The position numbers were made by a program, and so were the translations under genes. The notes below the pieces were generated by a model. The model saw only the letters and a list, made by a program, of their open reading frames with translations, ran no database searches and had not been told where the DNA came from. Below, one piece after another: positions 17,598-25,444 of a stretch of DNA of 64,000 bases (within the stretch, counting starts at the first letter, position 1; each line of letters begins with the position of its first letter). Location of the stretch: contig NZ_BSNY01000012.1 in assembly GCF_030160235.1 (NCBI RefSeq), positions 434,001 through 498,000 on the forward strand. Direction: 5' to 3'. Source of the stretch: Mesorhizobium huakuii (GTDB lineage Bacteria > Pseudomonadota > Alphaproteobacteria > Rhizobiales > Rhizobiaceae).

Positions 17598-18468
17598 TGA
17601 GCGCTCCATGAACGCCGTCGGCCACCAGGTTGACACCGATCACCAGCGAGGCAATGGCGAGCGCGTCGAACAGCACCGTCCACCAGAAGCCGCCGCCGAT
17701 CATGCCGTAATTGCTGGAGATCGAAAGTCCCCAGTCGGGAGAGGGCGGCTGGATGCCGAAACCCATGAAGGAGAGCGTGGCGACCGCGAAGATGGCGTAG
17801 CCCAGCCGCACGGTGGTTTCGACCAGGATCGGCGGGATGACGTTGGGTAGGATCTCGACGAACATCGTGTGGAAGGCGCTCTCGTGCCTCAGCTGCGCGG
17901 CGGCGACATAATCGAGTTCGCGCTCGGCCAGCACCGCCGAGCGCACGGTGCGCGCAATGATCGGCGCGAAGCTCAAGCCGATGACGATGATGACGGTGGC
18001 CTTGGAGGTGCCCAGCGCAACGATGGCGAGCAGCGCGACAATGACCACCGGGATGGCCATGAAGGCTTCGAGGATGCGGCTGACGACATCGTCGACGATG
18101 CCGCGGAAATAGCCGGTAAGCAGGCCTAGTGCCGTGCCGGCGATCGTCGCCAGCAGGGTTGCCAGCGGGGCGACGGTGAGGATGTCGCGCGAGCCGACGA
18201 TAACGCGCGAGAAGACGTCGCGGCCGATCTGGTCGGTGCCGAACCAATGTTCCGACGAAGGCGGCGCCAGCGCGTTGATGATGTCGTCGGCGAGCGGATC
18301 GTAGGGTGCGAAGTGCTCGCCGAACAGTGCGCAGGCGACCCAGAACAGCACGATGACAAGACCGACAAGGAAGGTGCGCGAGCGCATGAGCGAGAAAAAG
18401 ACGTCCGCCATGGGGCTGCGCCGGCGCGTGTCATCTTGCGTGGGAGAAGTGGTCTGGACGGCGCTCAT
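17590..18468 (-). CDS. Peptide/opine-type ABC transporter permease (DppC-like)
   Basis: Inner-membrane permease of 292 residues with six predicted helices. It shows the DppC N-terminal HFAPYDPLADD, FGTDQIGRDVFSRVIVGSR and the coupling loop LRHESAFHTMFVEILPNVIPPI. The ATG at 18468 overlaps the upstream permease stop by four bases. A longer frame continues upstream to 18948, but it is the shadow of the DppB-like gene. It forms a pair with the permease at 18465-19394. Confidence 0.92.
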   Translation of the reverse strand: MSAVQTTSPTQDDTRRRSPMADVFFSLMRSRTFLVGLVIVLFWVACALFGEHFAPYDPLADDIINALAPPSSEHWFGTDQIGRDVFSRVIVGSRDILTVAPLATLLATIAGTALGLLTGYFRGIVDDVVSRILEAFMAIPVVIVALLAIVALGTSKATVIIVIGLSFAPIIARTVRSAVLAERELDYVAAAQLRHESAFHTMFVEILPNVIPPILVETTVRLGYAIFAVATLSFMGFGIQPPSPDWGLSISSNYGMIGGGFWWTVLFDALAIASLVIGVNLVADGVHGALND

Positions 18469-19394
18469 TGGTCTGACCCCAGCCGGATGCGTGGATTGAG
18501 CACGGAATAGAGGAAGTCGGCGATCAATGTCGCCACGGCATAGACGATGCCGATGGTGAGGATGCCGGATTCCAGCATCGGAAAGTCCTTGCCGCGCGCG
18601 GCGGTGAAGATCAACGAACCGATGCCCTGGTAGCGGAACAGCGTCTCGATCACCACCAGGCCGCCGATGAGATAGCCGGTCTGGGTGGCAATGACGGTAA
18701 TAGTCGGCAGCAGCGCATTGCGCAGCACATGGCGCCAGATCACCGTGCGCCAGGGGAGGCCCTTGAGCACCGCCGTTCGCGTATAGTCGGAATCGAGCGC
18801 CTCGATCATGCCGGAGCGCGCCATGCGGGCGATATAGCCGAACAGCACCAGGAACAGCGGCAGCGACGGCAGGATCAGATAGTAGAGCTGGGTGAAGAAG
18901 CCTGCATCCTTCGGCCATGCCGCCGAGATCGGCAGCCAGCGCAGCCACACGCCGAAGATCAGGATCAGGATGATGCCGGTGACGAATTCAGGCAGCACCG
19001 TCACGGACAGGCCGCCCAGGCTGATGATGCGATCGAGCGGGCGGTTGAGGTTGAGCGCGGCCACCACCCCGCCCAGAATGCCGATCGGCACCACCAGCAC
19101 GAAGGCGACCGCGGCCAGCTTCATCGAATTGCCCAAGGCATCGATGACGAACGGCGCCACCGGCGAGCGGAAGATGTAGGACGTGCCCATGTCGCCGCGC
19201 ACGAAGTTCCAGATCCAGGTCGCATATTGGGTGAGCAGCGGGCGATCGACGCCCAACGTATGATTGAGGGCGTCGACCGCGCGCTGGTCGGCAAACGGCC
19301 CCAGGATCGCGCGTCCGACATTGCCGGGCAGCACCTGGCCGCCCAGGAACACCATGATGCTGAGCAGGAACAACGTAACCAGCGACAGCGACAC
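18465..19394 (-). CDS. Peptide/opine-type ABC transporter permease (DppB-like)
   Basis: Inner-membrane permease of at least 309 residues, with GDMGTSYIFRSPV, the periplasmic segment typical of DppB, and the coupling loop RTAVLKGLPWRTVIWRHVLRN. The start is odd. The first standard codon is a GTG at 19394 without a ribosome binding site. The same frame extends upstream through LAILSFFARR, which matches the usual DppB N-terminus, to a perfect AAGGAG at 19427-19432. The codon at the right distance there is ATT (19416-19418). Either ATT is used or the true N-terminus is shortened. Confidence 0.88.
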   Translation of the reverse strand: MSLSLVTLFLLSIMVFLGGQVLPGNVGRAILGPFADQRAVDALNHTLGVDRPLLTQYATWIWNFVRGDMGTSYIFRSPVAPFVIDALGNSMKLAAVAFVLVVPIGILGGVVAALNLNRPLDRIISLGGLSVTVLPEFVTGIILILIFGVWLRWLPISAAWPKDAGFFTQLYYLILPSLPLFLVLFGYIARMARSGMIEALDSDYTRTAVLKGLPWRTVIWRHVLRNALLPTITVIATQTGYLIGGLVVIETLFRYQGIGSLIFTAARGKDFPMLESGILTIGIVYAVATLIADFLYSVLNPRIRLGSDQ

Positions 19395-19436
19395 ACGCCG
19401 TGCAAAGAAGGAGAGAATGGCTAAGACTCCTTGTGG

Positions 19437-19461
19437 AGCCAGCTCCGCGCGGGAGCTGGCT
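19437..19461. other. Intercistronic hairpin between binding protein and permease genes
   Basis: A perfect inverted repeat with 10-bp arms (AGCCAGCTCC and GGAGCTGGCT) and a GCGCG loop lies 28 bases after the binding-protein stop and just before the ribosome binding site of the permease gene. No run of T follows on the minus strand, so it is not a strong intrinsic terminator. Such hairpins often protect the upstream message and give the binding protein more expression than the membrane genes. Confidence 0.7.
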
Positions 19462-19489
19462 GTTAGAGGATTGGCTTTCCCTTTTCGTT

Positions 19490-21154
19490 TTAGGCCTTCG
19501 ATGCCTTTTCCAGGAACAGCTGCGACATGGCCGTCGGCTGCACGCCGGCTACGCCTTTCGCCGTCGCCGTCAGATAGTCGTAGAAGTAGCCGAAGATGAC
19601 GGGCGTTTCCTCGAGCAGCAGCTTCTGGATCTTGCCCGCCGTCGCCTTTTGCGCCTCGAGATCGAGCGCCGCGATATAGCTGGTCGCCAGCGTGTCATAG
19701 TCCTTGTTCTTGAAGTGCGCGGCGTTCCAGGTGCCGTCGCTCTTCAGCGGTGCTGCAAGGTACACGTTCGGCACGCCGCGGTGTCCGTAGTCGGTGATGC
19801 CCATCACCGAATCCAGCCAGTTTGACTTGCCGAACACGGCGTCGCCGTAATAGGCGCCCTGGTCGAGGATGTTGAGCTCGAGCTCGATGCCGATTTCCTT
19901 GACCCAGTTCTGGATGAGCTGCGCGTATTCTGGGATTTCCAGGTAGCGCTCGGTGGTCAGCGTCACCTTGAAGCCCTTGCCGGCGCCCGCCGCTTCCATC
20001 AGCTGCTTGGCCTGCGCGATGTCCTGCTTGCGCTGAGGCACGCTGGTATCGGTCGAAGGATAGGCAGGCGCGAACGGGCTGTCGTTGCCGGGCGAGGCGC
20101 GGCCCTTCATCAGGCCGGCGACCAGCTTGTCGCGATCGAGGCTGAGCGCGATGGCGCGGCGCACGCGTGGGTCCTTGAACGGATCGGAATCGCAGCGCAG
20201 ATGAAGTTGCTGGTGCGCGACCGACTTCAGGCTGATGATGTCGACGCTCGGATCATTGAGCAGGGCGACGCCCGCGAGCACCGGCATCTGGTTGATGATA
20301 TCGATCTGTCCGCCCTGCAGCGCCAGGATCTGCGGCTGCATGTCGGCGAAGAAGGTGAATTCGGTGCGCGCCGGCAGCGCCTTTTCGCCCCAGTAGTCTT
20401 CGTTGCGGACGAAGGACGCGCCGACCTTGGCGGTGTATTTTTCGATCTTGAACGGCCCGGTGCCGTCGAAGCTTTTCTCGTAGTCGCCCTTGTAGCTCGC
20501 CGGTATGATGACGGCGTTGTAATTGTCCGACGACACCATGTAGGGGAAGTTGCCATTCGGCGCGTCGAGATGGAATTCCACCGTGTAGTCGTCGACCTTC
20601 TTGGTGGCGCCCTTCTGCAGGATCCCGGTGAACACCGACAGCGCGTTGGACGAGTTTGCCGGGTCGGCGAGGCGATCGATGCTGGCCACGACGTCGTCGG
20701 CCTTCATCTCGCCGCCTGAGTGGAATTTCACGCCCTTGCGCAGCTTGAACGTCCACACCGTGCCGTTGTCGTTCGGCTTCCAGCTTTCAGCGAGTGCCGG
20801 CTTGAGCACCAGGTCGGGGCCGTCGACGCAGAGGAATTCGGCAACCTGCTGCATGACCAGCAGGCCGCCGGCGTCGGCGATCGTGACCGGGTCGATGGTT
20901 GCCGCCGGCACGCTGCTGCCGACGCGGATGGTGGCGCCGGGCGCGCCCTGCGCGCGGGCGAGCGATGTCATGCTGCCGAAGCCGGCAGCAGTGGTGATGC
21001 CGCCCAGAAGCGGCAGCGACAGGCCGAGCAGGCTGCCGTGGCGAATGAAGTCGCGGCGGCTCACACGGCCGTCGACGAGACCGTCGATGAGATGGTTTTC
21101 GAGCGGCGAGCGATTGCGCCGGATGAGGTCGAGAATGCGGTAGTTCTTGCTCAT
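19490..21154 (-). CDS. Peptide/opine-type ABC transporter substrate-binding protein, second paralogue
   Basis: SBP_bac_5 binding protein of 554 residues with a twin-arginine signal (SRRDFIRHGSLLGLSLPLLG, about residues 32-51) and core motif AESWKPNDNGTVWTFKLRKG. The start at 21154 follows GGGGAAAGGG; open frame upstream of it is not protein-like. It heads the permease and ATPase genes downstream and follows the two enolase-superfamily genes. It shares Tat signal, length and long blocks with the protein at 12847-14502, so one permease set may be served by two binding proteins. Confidence 0.92.
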   Translation of the reverse strand: MSKNYRILDLIRRNRSPLENHLIDGLVDGRVSRRDFIRHGSLLGLSLPLLGGITTAAGFGSMTSLARAQGAPGATIRVGSSVPAATIDPVTIADAGGLLVMQQVAEFLCVDGPDLVLKPALAESWKPNDNGTVWTFKLRKGVKFHSGGEMKADDVVASIDRLADPANSSNALSVFTGILQKGATKKVDDYTVEFHLDAPNGNFPYMVSSDNYNAVIIPASYKGDYEKSFDGTGPFKIEKYTAKVGASFVRNEDYWGEKALPARTEFTFFADMQPQILALQGGQIDIINQMPVLAGVALLNDPSVDIISLKSVAHQQLHLRCDSDPFKDPRVRRAIALSLDRDKLVAGLMKGRASPGNDSPFAPAYPSTDTSVPQRKQDIAQAKQLMEAAGAGKGFKVTLTTERYLEIPEYAQLIQNWVKEIGIELELNILDQGAYYGDAVFGKSNWLDSVMGITDYGHRGVPNVYLAAPLKSDGTWNAAHFKNKDYDTLATSYIAALDLEAQKATAGKIQKLLLEETPVIFGYFYDYLTATAKGVAGVQPTAMSQLFLEKASKA

Positions 21155-21416
21155 GGGTTTAACCCTTTCCCCTTGTTTCTTATGGCTGAAGAATGCACTT
21201 TCAGTTGACGAAATTCCGTGGAGTTCTCCTGTCCCGGCCATCAACAAAGTCAGTCGACCGGGACTGTAGCATGCTGTCTTTTCTGGTCCATCCGATCCTT
21301 GCGGCGCGAGGGTCAGATTTTCTTGAGGTCATGCTTTCACCTGTCAGGCGCTGCCGTGGCGATCCAGCTGCGGCGGACCCTTTGTTGTCGGCCAGTCTCC
21401 TTTCCTTCTCGGTCTC

Positions 21417-22601
21417 CTAGTTCAGCGGCAGGCGGCGATACGTGCCGGGCTTCGCCGGGTCGTGATATTTGTTGCACGGGCCGTTCTCGACGAAATCGCG
21501 GTGGCAGGCCGCGAGGTTTTTCCGCGACAAGGTGACGCCGAGACCGGGGCCTTCCGGGACGCGCACGACGTTGTTCCTCGGCGAAAACGGCCCTTCCTCG
21601 GTGATATCCATGGGCTGCATGCGAAACAGCGACTGGTTCGGCTCCCGGATCCAGCCGAGCGCCGCGCACAGATGCAGATAGGCCGCGCTGCCGATGCCGC
21701 TATCGCCGCTGTAGCACCAGAAATCGACGCCGGCGTGCTCGCAGGCGCCGACGAAACGCGTGAGGCGGCCGATGCCGCCATGCGCCGTCGGATTGCCGAC
21801 GAAGGCATCGGGAACCTTGAGGTCCATGGCGCGTGCTATGTCGATGTTGTGGGTCGAGAACGGGATCGAGCAATGCTGCCGCAACTGGCGCATCTCCTCG
21901 AGCGTCGCCACCGGATCCTCCCAGTTGCGTACGCCGAGCTCTTCGAGCGGCCGGGCCAGCCGCCGCGCCGTTGCCAACGAATAGGCCTGGTTGGAATCGA
22001 CGCGGATCATCGCCTCGTCGCCGAGTTTTGCGCGGATCAGTTCGACCATTCTGAGCGAGATTTTCGGGTCTTCGGTCGAGAATTTGCCTTCGAAGAAGGT
22101 CGTTCCATGCGTCTCGTGCAGCTCGACGCAATAGTCGGCGACTTCTTCCGGCGTCGTCTCGCCCTTCACATTAGGCCCCTCGCCGCGCAGCGAAAAGTAA
22201 TCGGTGAACGGGATGTCCTTGCGTACGGCGCCGCCGAGGAGCTGGTAGAGCGGCTGCTTCCACGCCTTGCCGCGCAGGTCCCAAAGCGCCATCTCGACCG
22301 CGCCGAAGGCCATGATGCGGCTGCGGTCGTTGATCGACTGGACGCCTGTCCAGTAGGGCAGGCAGACATGCTCGGCGCCGGCGATGTCGAAGGCATCGCG
22401 GCCTACCAGGCGTTCGGCCAGAATACCATTGATGATCGCGGCAGCCGCCGGCGTCGGCGCCTCGCCGAGGCCGATCAGCCCATCCTCGGTCTCGACCTCG
22501 ACAATGGTCTGCGAAAAACCGTCGAGCTCGCCGAACACCCAGCCATAGGGAGCTTCGAGACGAAGATTGATCGGTGTGGCCGTGATGCCGCGGATCTTCA
22601 T
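21417..22601 (-). CDS. Enolase-superfamily enzyme, glucarate dehydratase-like
   Basis: Mandelate racemase/muconate lactonizing-type barrel of 394 residues, likely a sugar-acid dehydratase. I see a catalytic-type Lys in FEGKFST, and metal ligands Asp in IRVDSNQAY, Glu in NWEDPV and Asn in FSTHNIDI. SALDxxxWDL-type closing reads VEMALWDLRGKA. In glucarate dehydratases a catalytic His lies in a His-Ser-Asn-Asn-His stretch; here the matching place seems to read WCYSGDSG, without that His. This comparison is from memory. The gene starts one base after the upstream enolase-type gene ends, so they are one transcript. Confidence 0.8.
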   Translation of the reverse strand: MKIRGITATPINLRLEAPYGWVFGELDGFSQTIVEVETEDGLIGLGEAPTPAAAAIINGILAERLVGRDAFDIAGAEHVCLPYWTGVQSINDRSRIMAFGAVEMALWDLRGKAWKQPLYQLLGGAVRKDIPFTDYFSLRGEGPNVKGETTPEEVADYCVELHETHGTTFFEGKFSTEDPKISLRMVELIRAKLGDEAMIRVDSNQAYSLATARRLARPLEELGVRNWEDPVATLEEMRQLRQHCSIPFSTHNIDIARAMDLKVPDAFVGNPTAHGGIGRLTRFVGACEHAGVDFWCYSGDSGIGSAAYLHLCAALGWIREPNQSLFRMQPMDITEEGPFSPRNNVVRVPEGPGLGVTLSRKNLAACHRDFVENGPCNKYHDPAKPGTYRRLPLN

Positions 22602-22602
22602 C

Positions 22603-23706
22603 TCAGCCGATCTCGAAGAAAGGTTTGCCGAGCAGGCTCGGGTCCACGTCGATGCCGAGGCCGGGTCCGTCTGGAATGCCCATATGGCTGCCGGTGACCG
22701 GCGGGGCGTTGAAGGCCGTGCGCACCGTCACCCACTCATGGAAGGCGATGGCATGCAATCGCCGCTCCTGCGGCGTAGACAGCGATAGATGCGCCATCGC
22801 TGCCGTGTCGATCTCGGCGCCGCCTGTGTCCTCTACCGTGATCATGAAGCCAAGGTCGACGGCAACGTCGCGGATCTGGCGCGTCTTCGTCACGCCGCCC
22901 AGCCGCGAGATCTTCAGTGTCAACCCGTCGGCCGCGCCCAGGCGGTGAATCTCCAGCATCTCTTCCAGCGAGGTGACGGATTCGTCGAGCACCATCGGCT
23001 TGTCGAGCATGCGGCGCACCGACATGTTCTCCTCGATCGTCGTGCAGGGCTGTTCGAATGTGTAGTCGATGCCACGCGTGGCATCGGCGAACTGCCGTGC
23101 CTGATAGGGCGTCCAGCCGGCATTGGCGTCGCAGAAAATCACCGTACCTTTCGGCACGGCCGAGGCGACTGTCGTTACCCGCTCGATGTCGTCGTGCACA
23201 TTGCCGCCGACCTTGACCTGCAGACGGCGACAGCCCTCTGCGATGATCCTCTTTGCCAGCGCCGCCATCTGATCGAGCGTGCCGTGGGTGACGACCCGGT
23301 AGGTCTCCGCCATATCGCTTTCGCGGCCGCCGAGCATGGTCACCAGCGGCACGTCGGCGGCGCGCGCGGCGAGATCCCAGCAGGCCATGTCAAGCGCCGA
23401 CTTGATGTAGGGATGGCCCTTGAACACCGTGTCCATCAGCCGGCCGATGCTGGCCAAGCCGCGCGGATCGTGGCCGATGAGATGCGGCGCGATTTCCGGC
23501 ACGCCGGCGCGGGCGCCGGCCGGAAACGCGGCCGAGTAGAAATTGCCGAGCGGCGCCATCTCGCCCCAGCCGGTCAGGCCGCTGTCGGCGGTGATGGCGA
23601 CGATCACCGCGTCGAAGGCGTCGGCCTGGCGTCCCTTGGACATGCGGTAGGGGCCGTCCACGAAAGGCTGCACGACATGGTAGGCTTTGATGGATTTGAT
23701 CTGCAC
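22603..23706 (-). CDS. Enolase-superfamily enzyme, cis-3-hydroxyproline dehydratase/hydroxyproline-betaine epimerase-like
   Basis: MR/MLE-type barrel enzyme of 367 residues with a GTG start. The N-terminal cap has VVQPFVDGPYRMSKG and GWGEMAPLG. Barrel residues are Lys in RRLQVKVGG (the first Lys of the usual KxK is Gln), Asp in IFCDANAGW, Glu in TFEQPC, Asp/Glu in VLDESV and the second base Lys in LTLKISRLGG. Among characterised relatives these features best fit enzymes acting on hydroxyproline or hydroxyproline betaine, but that is inference. It follows the GntR gene and leads the catabolic operon. Confidence 0.78.
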   Translation of the reverse strand: MQIKSIKAYHVVQPFVDGPYRMSKGRQADAFDAVIVAITADSGLTGWGEMAPLGNFYSAAFPAGARAGVPEIAPHLIGHDPRGLASIGRLMDTVFKGHPYIKSALDMACWDLAARAADVPLVTMLGGRESDMAETYRVVTHGTLDQMAALAKRIIAEGCRRLQVKVGGNVHDDIERVTTVASAVPKGTVIFCDANAGWTPYQARQFADATRGIDYTFEQPCTTIEENMSVRRMLDKPMVLDESVTSLEEMLEIHRLGAADGLTLKISRLGGVTKTRQIRDVAVDLGFMITVEDTGGAEIDTAAMAHLSLSTPQERRLHAIAFHEWVTVRTAFNAPPVTGSHMGIPDGPGLGIDVDPSLLGKPFFEIG

Positions 23707-23742
23707 TCTGTCTGTCCGCTGGTCACAATGTCTGGGAGTTGG

Positions 23743-24435
23743 TCAGGCGCCCTTTGACGGGCGCTGTTCGAGGCTGCGCGCATAGGAGAGCAACTGCTCG
23801 AAGTCGAGATTGATATGCTCGCGTGCATGACGCTGGGCAGCGCGCATATCGGTGCCCTTCATCAGTTGCACGTAAGTCTCATGGACGTCCTCGGCCGGCA
23901 CCGGCTCGTTGCGCGCATGCTGGTGCAGTGCGAAATACATCTGCAGCCGGCTGGTCAGCCGCTGCCAGGTTTCCAGAAGCACTGAATTGTCGGCCCATTC
24001 GTAGATCAGTCCATGCAGTTGCAGCGCCGTTTCGATCTGCCTTGTGGTGTCGAGGTTGCGTGTCGCCTGCTTCACCGCTTCGTGGCGCCGGTCAAGTTCA
24101 TCGAAGAAACGCTGGTCGCGCTGTGGCCATGTCCGTTCGATGGCGAACTCGTCCAGCACCTGGTTGAGCGAATAGGCATCGTCTATGTCCTTGGCGGTGA
24201 CGTCGATGACGAATGTGCCGGCATAGGGAATGCTGGTCAGGATGCCTTCCTGCACCAGCTCGCGCATCGCCTCGCGCAATGGCGCGCGGCTGACCCGCAT
24301 CTGTTCGGAGATCCTGAGCTCATTGAGCTTCTGGCCTGGTTGCAGTTGCCCGGTCAGGATGGCGCGCCGCAGCAGCGCGACGATTTCGGCGCGACGCGTC
24401 GTATCGGCAATCGGGCTGAAATCCGTCTTCACCAT
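23743..24435 (-). CDS. GntR family regulator, FCD subgroup
   Basis: Repressor-type regulator of 230 residues. The winged helix spans residues 10-75 (AEIVALLRRAILTGQLQPGQ, then SEQMRVSRAPLREAMREL), and the helical FCD effector domain follows, with metal-binding type His residues in LHGLIYEW and LHQHARN. ATG 24435 is preferred, with GGAG upstream; an ATG 30 bases higher is possible. It is the first gene of the run that continues into the enolase-type enzymes and transporter, and a palindromic operator lies directly upstream, so it probably represses itself and the operon. Confidence 0.9.
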   Translation of the reverse strand: MVKTDFSPIADTTRRAEIVALLRRAILTGQLQPGQKLNELRISEQMRVSRAPLREAMRELVQEGILTSIPYAGTFVIDVTAKDIDDAYSLNQVLDEFAIERTWPQRDQRFFDELDRRHEAVKQATRNLDTTRQIETALQLHGLIYEWADNSVLLETWQRLTSRLQMYFALHQHARNEPVPAEDVHETYVQLMKGTDMRAAQRHAREHINLDFEQLLSYARSLEQRPSKGA

Positions 24436-24465
24436 CCGGCCCACTCCAGCGAGTACAGTCGGCAA

Positions 24466-24488
24466 GACAATCAGATTGTCGACAATCT
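24466..24488. promoter_or_regulatory. Probable GntR operator (overlapping palindromes)
   Basis: AGATTGTCGACAATCT at 24473-24488 is a perfect 16-bp palindrome. Directly before it GACAAT-CAG-ATTGTC (24466-24480) forms a second, overlapping inverted repeat. The half site fits the TNGT-NN-ACNA pattern known for FadR/FCD-type GntR proteins. It sits 30 bases upstream of the GntR start, where it would block transcription of the gene and operon. Confidence 0.75.
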
Positions 24489-24554
24489 AACAAGATGGCA
24501 TTTTCGGATTTTTCGTCGCCGTCCGCACCTCCGGAACGGACGCGGTCTGGCGGC

Positions 24555-25343
24555 TCAGGCCGTGCGGCCGTAGAAGCCGACCCGCTCCTCGGCGCTGAAC
24601 ATCACACCTGGTTTCTCGTAGTAGGAGAACACCGCGATCATGCGTTCGCGCTCGCCTTCGACCGTGGTGACGCGGTGCGCGGTGTTCTTGCCGCGGAAGA
24701 CATTGAGCGTACCCGGCTTCATGCGCAGGATCTTGGCGTCGGGATCACGCCCTTCGAGCAGCCGCGCGACACCATCATAATTCGGGTCGTCATCCGATCT
24801 GAGGTCGGTGCGGTATTCCAGGTCGCCGCCGCGCTCCGCCTGCTGCAGCAGCAGCGTCGTGGTGAATTCCGAGCGGTCGAAATGCCAGTTCAACGCCTCG
24901 CCGGCGCGATAGGCCATCACATTGGTGCGGGCCAGCGGATCCTGCATGACATGCAGCCTTTCCTTGCCCATCGTCGCCGCCAGGAACCGCACCAGCGGTT
25001 CGTACTCATAGATCGCCAGAACCGTGCTGTCGGGAATCTGGTCGGCGCAGACGGTGTGGCTGATGGTCTCGACCTTGCGCAGGGCCGGATGGTCGGGTGC
25101 GAGTTCGGGAATGCTGGGCTTGAAATAGATGTTGTGCATCCGTTTGTGGACATGGGACCGCGTGTCCATGACCGGCTTGATTTCCCGCACCGCCTGTTCG
25201 GCGACGCCGGGCCGCAAAAAGCCTTCGAGATTGAACATGCCGTCGGCCCTGAGGGCTTCGATCGACTGTTCGACGAGGCGCTTCCATTCGGCGCTGCCTT
25301 CGCGGTCAAGCGGATAACGGTCGAGATCGAGGATGTCTTTCAT
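24555..25343 (-). CDS. Fe(II)/2-oxoglutarate-dependent oxygenase, HalD/BesD-like
   Basis: Soluble non-haem iron oxygenase of 262 residues. The iron site is visible as HxD in LNWHFDRSEFTTTLLLQ (near residue 148) and a distal His followed by Arg in NTAHRVTTVEGER (near 220), which would bind 2-oxoglutarate. The overall pattern, including FRGKNTAHRVT and FSYYEKPGVMF, resembles the family of free amino acid halogenases and hydroxylases (BesD, HalD). Those halogenases have Gly in place of Asp; here Asp is kept, so hydroxylation is expected. Start ATG 25343 has GGAG upstream. It is divergent from a LysR gene. Confidence 0.8.
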   Translation of the reverse strand: MKDILDLDRYPLDREGSAEWKRLVEQSIEALRADGMFNLEGFLRPGVAEQAVREIKPVMDTRSHVHKRMHNIYFKPSIPELAPDHPALRKVETISHTVCADQIPDSTVLAIYEYEPLVRFLAATMGKERLHVMQDPLARTNVMAYRAGEALNWHFDRSEFTTTLLLQQAERGGDLEYRTDLRSDDDPNYDGVARLLEGRDPDAKILRMKPGTLNVFRGKNTAHRVTTVEGERERMIAVFSYYEKPGVMFSAEERVGFYGRTA

Positions 25344-25444
25344 GTCGCGTGCTCCATCGGTTGGGCACAGAAGACCGCAAAAAATTCTTTCTCTCAACGC
25401 CGAAAATTATTAGGATTGATCAAGAAAAACTTATGGAGCCTGGC

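Noticed and set aside
24555-25343. Amino acid halogenase
   Set aside because: The HxD iron ligand Asp is present, whereas halogenases of this family have Gly there to make room for chloride.
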